Assembly: GCA_027347545.1 (NCBI GenBank)
Contig: DAIEQT010000282.1
Span: forward strand, 1-6,277
Origin: Ignavibacteria bacterium
GTDB taxonomy: Bacteria; Bacteroidota; Ignavibacteria; Ignavibacteriales; Melioribacteraceae
Direction: 5' to 3'
DNA: 6,277 bases
Positions within the stretch are counted from its first letter, which is position 1. Every line of letters starts with the position of its first letter. Shown piece after piece: positions 6,019-6,277 of the stretch. Made by a program: the position numbers and the translations under genes. The notes under the pieces are model-generated. The model worked only from the letters and a program-made list of their open reading frames with translations. It did no database searches and had not been told where the DNA came from.

Positions 6019-6277
6019 TCATACGGTTAAGTCGTTTTCTTGTTTAATTGCTGCGCTGATGGAAACGATTTTTGAAATGATTAGTAATACAATTCCAGCA
6101 ACTATTAAAGAGAAGTTGATTTCAAATAACGACGGAAAGTATGACAACCTTTGTGAGTTAAACCATTCCATATGCGCTATTGAATTGTTAACCCAAAAGA
6201 AAATTAGCAAGCGAACGACTTCTCCTATTAAAAAGTAGAATCCAATATATTTTATTCTTTCCGCGTTTTCGATATTA
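6019..6277 (-). CDS. DUF2975 family membrane protein, C-terminal part (cut by window edge)
   Basis: The frame enters from the right edge with no start in view and ends at TGA 6021-6019; 85 residues are visible. They begin NIENAERIKYIGFYFLIG and contain two hydrophobic segments, IGFYFLIGEVVRLLIFFWV and FSLIVAGIVLLIISKIVSI, followed by the family-typical ending in which a short amphipathic stretch leads to an acidic ...KQENDLTV terminus. A TTG at 6210-6208 is an in-frame possible start, but the membrane segment plainly continues upstream of it, so I treat the gene as partial. The family has no established biochemical function. Its direct partner is the YozG-like regulator 7 nt downstream, the usual arrangement for this pair. 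Confidence 0.82.
   Translation of the reverse strand, partial: NIENAERIKYIGFYFLIGEVVRLLIFFWVNNSIAHMEWFNSQRLSYFPSLFEINFSLIVAGIVLLIISKIVSISAAIKQENDLTV

Noticed and set aside
5830..6238. Plus-strand frames (66 and 74 codons) opposite the regulator and DUF2975 genes
   Set aside because: The minus-strand products are clear family members with good spacing and ribosome sites; the plus-strand frames resemble nothing.

Overview
The window reads almost entirely from the minus strand and looks like an ordinary chromosomal region of a moderately AT-rich bacterium. Protein flavour (a cyclic arginine pathway with ArgR, a secreted serine hydrolase with TPRs, a DUF486 membrane protein) suggests something in the Ignavibacteria/Bacteroidetes-Chlorobi area. 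The one clear promoter is a sigma70-type TATAAT rather than the TAnnTTTG box of Bacteroidetes. The taxon guess is inference and of low confidence.

Region 1 (1-3442, minus strand) is an arginine biosynthesis operon in the order argC-argJ-argB-argR, with argR cut by the left window edge. The first three genes overlap (argC/argJ by up to 34 nt, argJ/argB by 4 nt), and argR follows 30 nt later. ArgB phosphorylates N-acetylglutamate, ArgC reduces the acyl phosphate to the semialdehyde, and ArgJ recycles the acetyl group from N-acetylornithine back to glutamate. argD and the later genes (argF/G/H) are not in the window. Two ARG-box-like operators overlap the promoter in front of argC, so ArgR, encoded last in the operon, probably represses the operon and itself. 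The ArgB sequence also carries the features of arginine-feedback-inhibited kinases, giving a second level of control.

Region 2 (3468-5254) holds a strong intrinsic terminator and, ahead of it, a gene for a secreted penicillin-binding-protein/class C beta-lactamase-like serine hydrolase with TPRs and a small C-terminal domain. Region 3 (5327-5689) is a small four-helix DUF486 membrane protein. Region 4 (5742-6277) is a two-gene unit: a DUF2975 membrane protein (cut by the right edge) followed 7 nt later by a YozG-like Cro/CI regulator, ending in a probable hairpin terminator.

I found no mobile element, CRISPR array, RNA gene or evidence of a new system. The most informative details are the operator/promoter layout of the arg operon and the non-ATG, overlapping starts of its genes.
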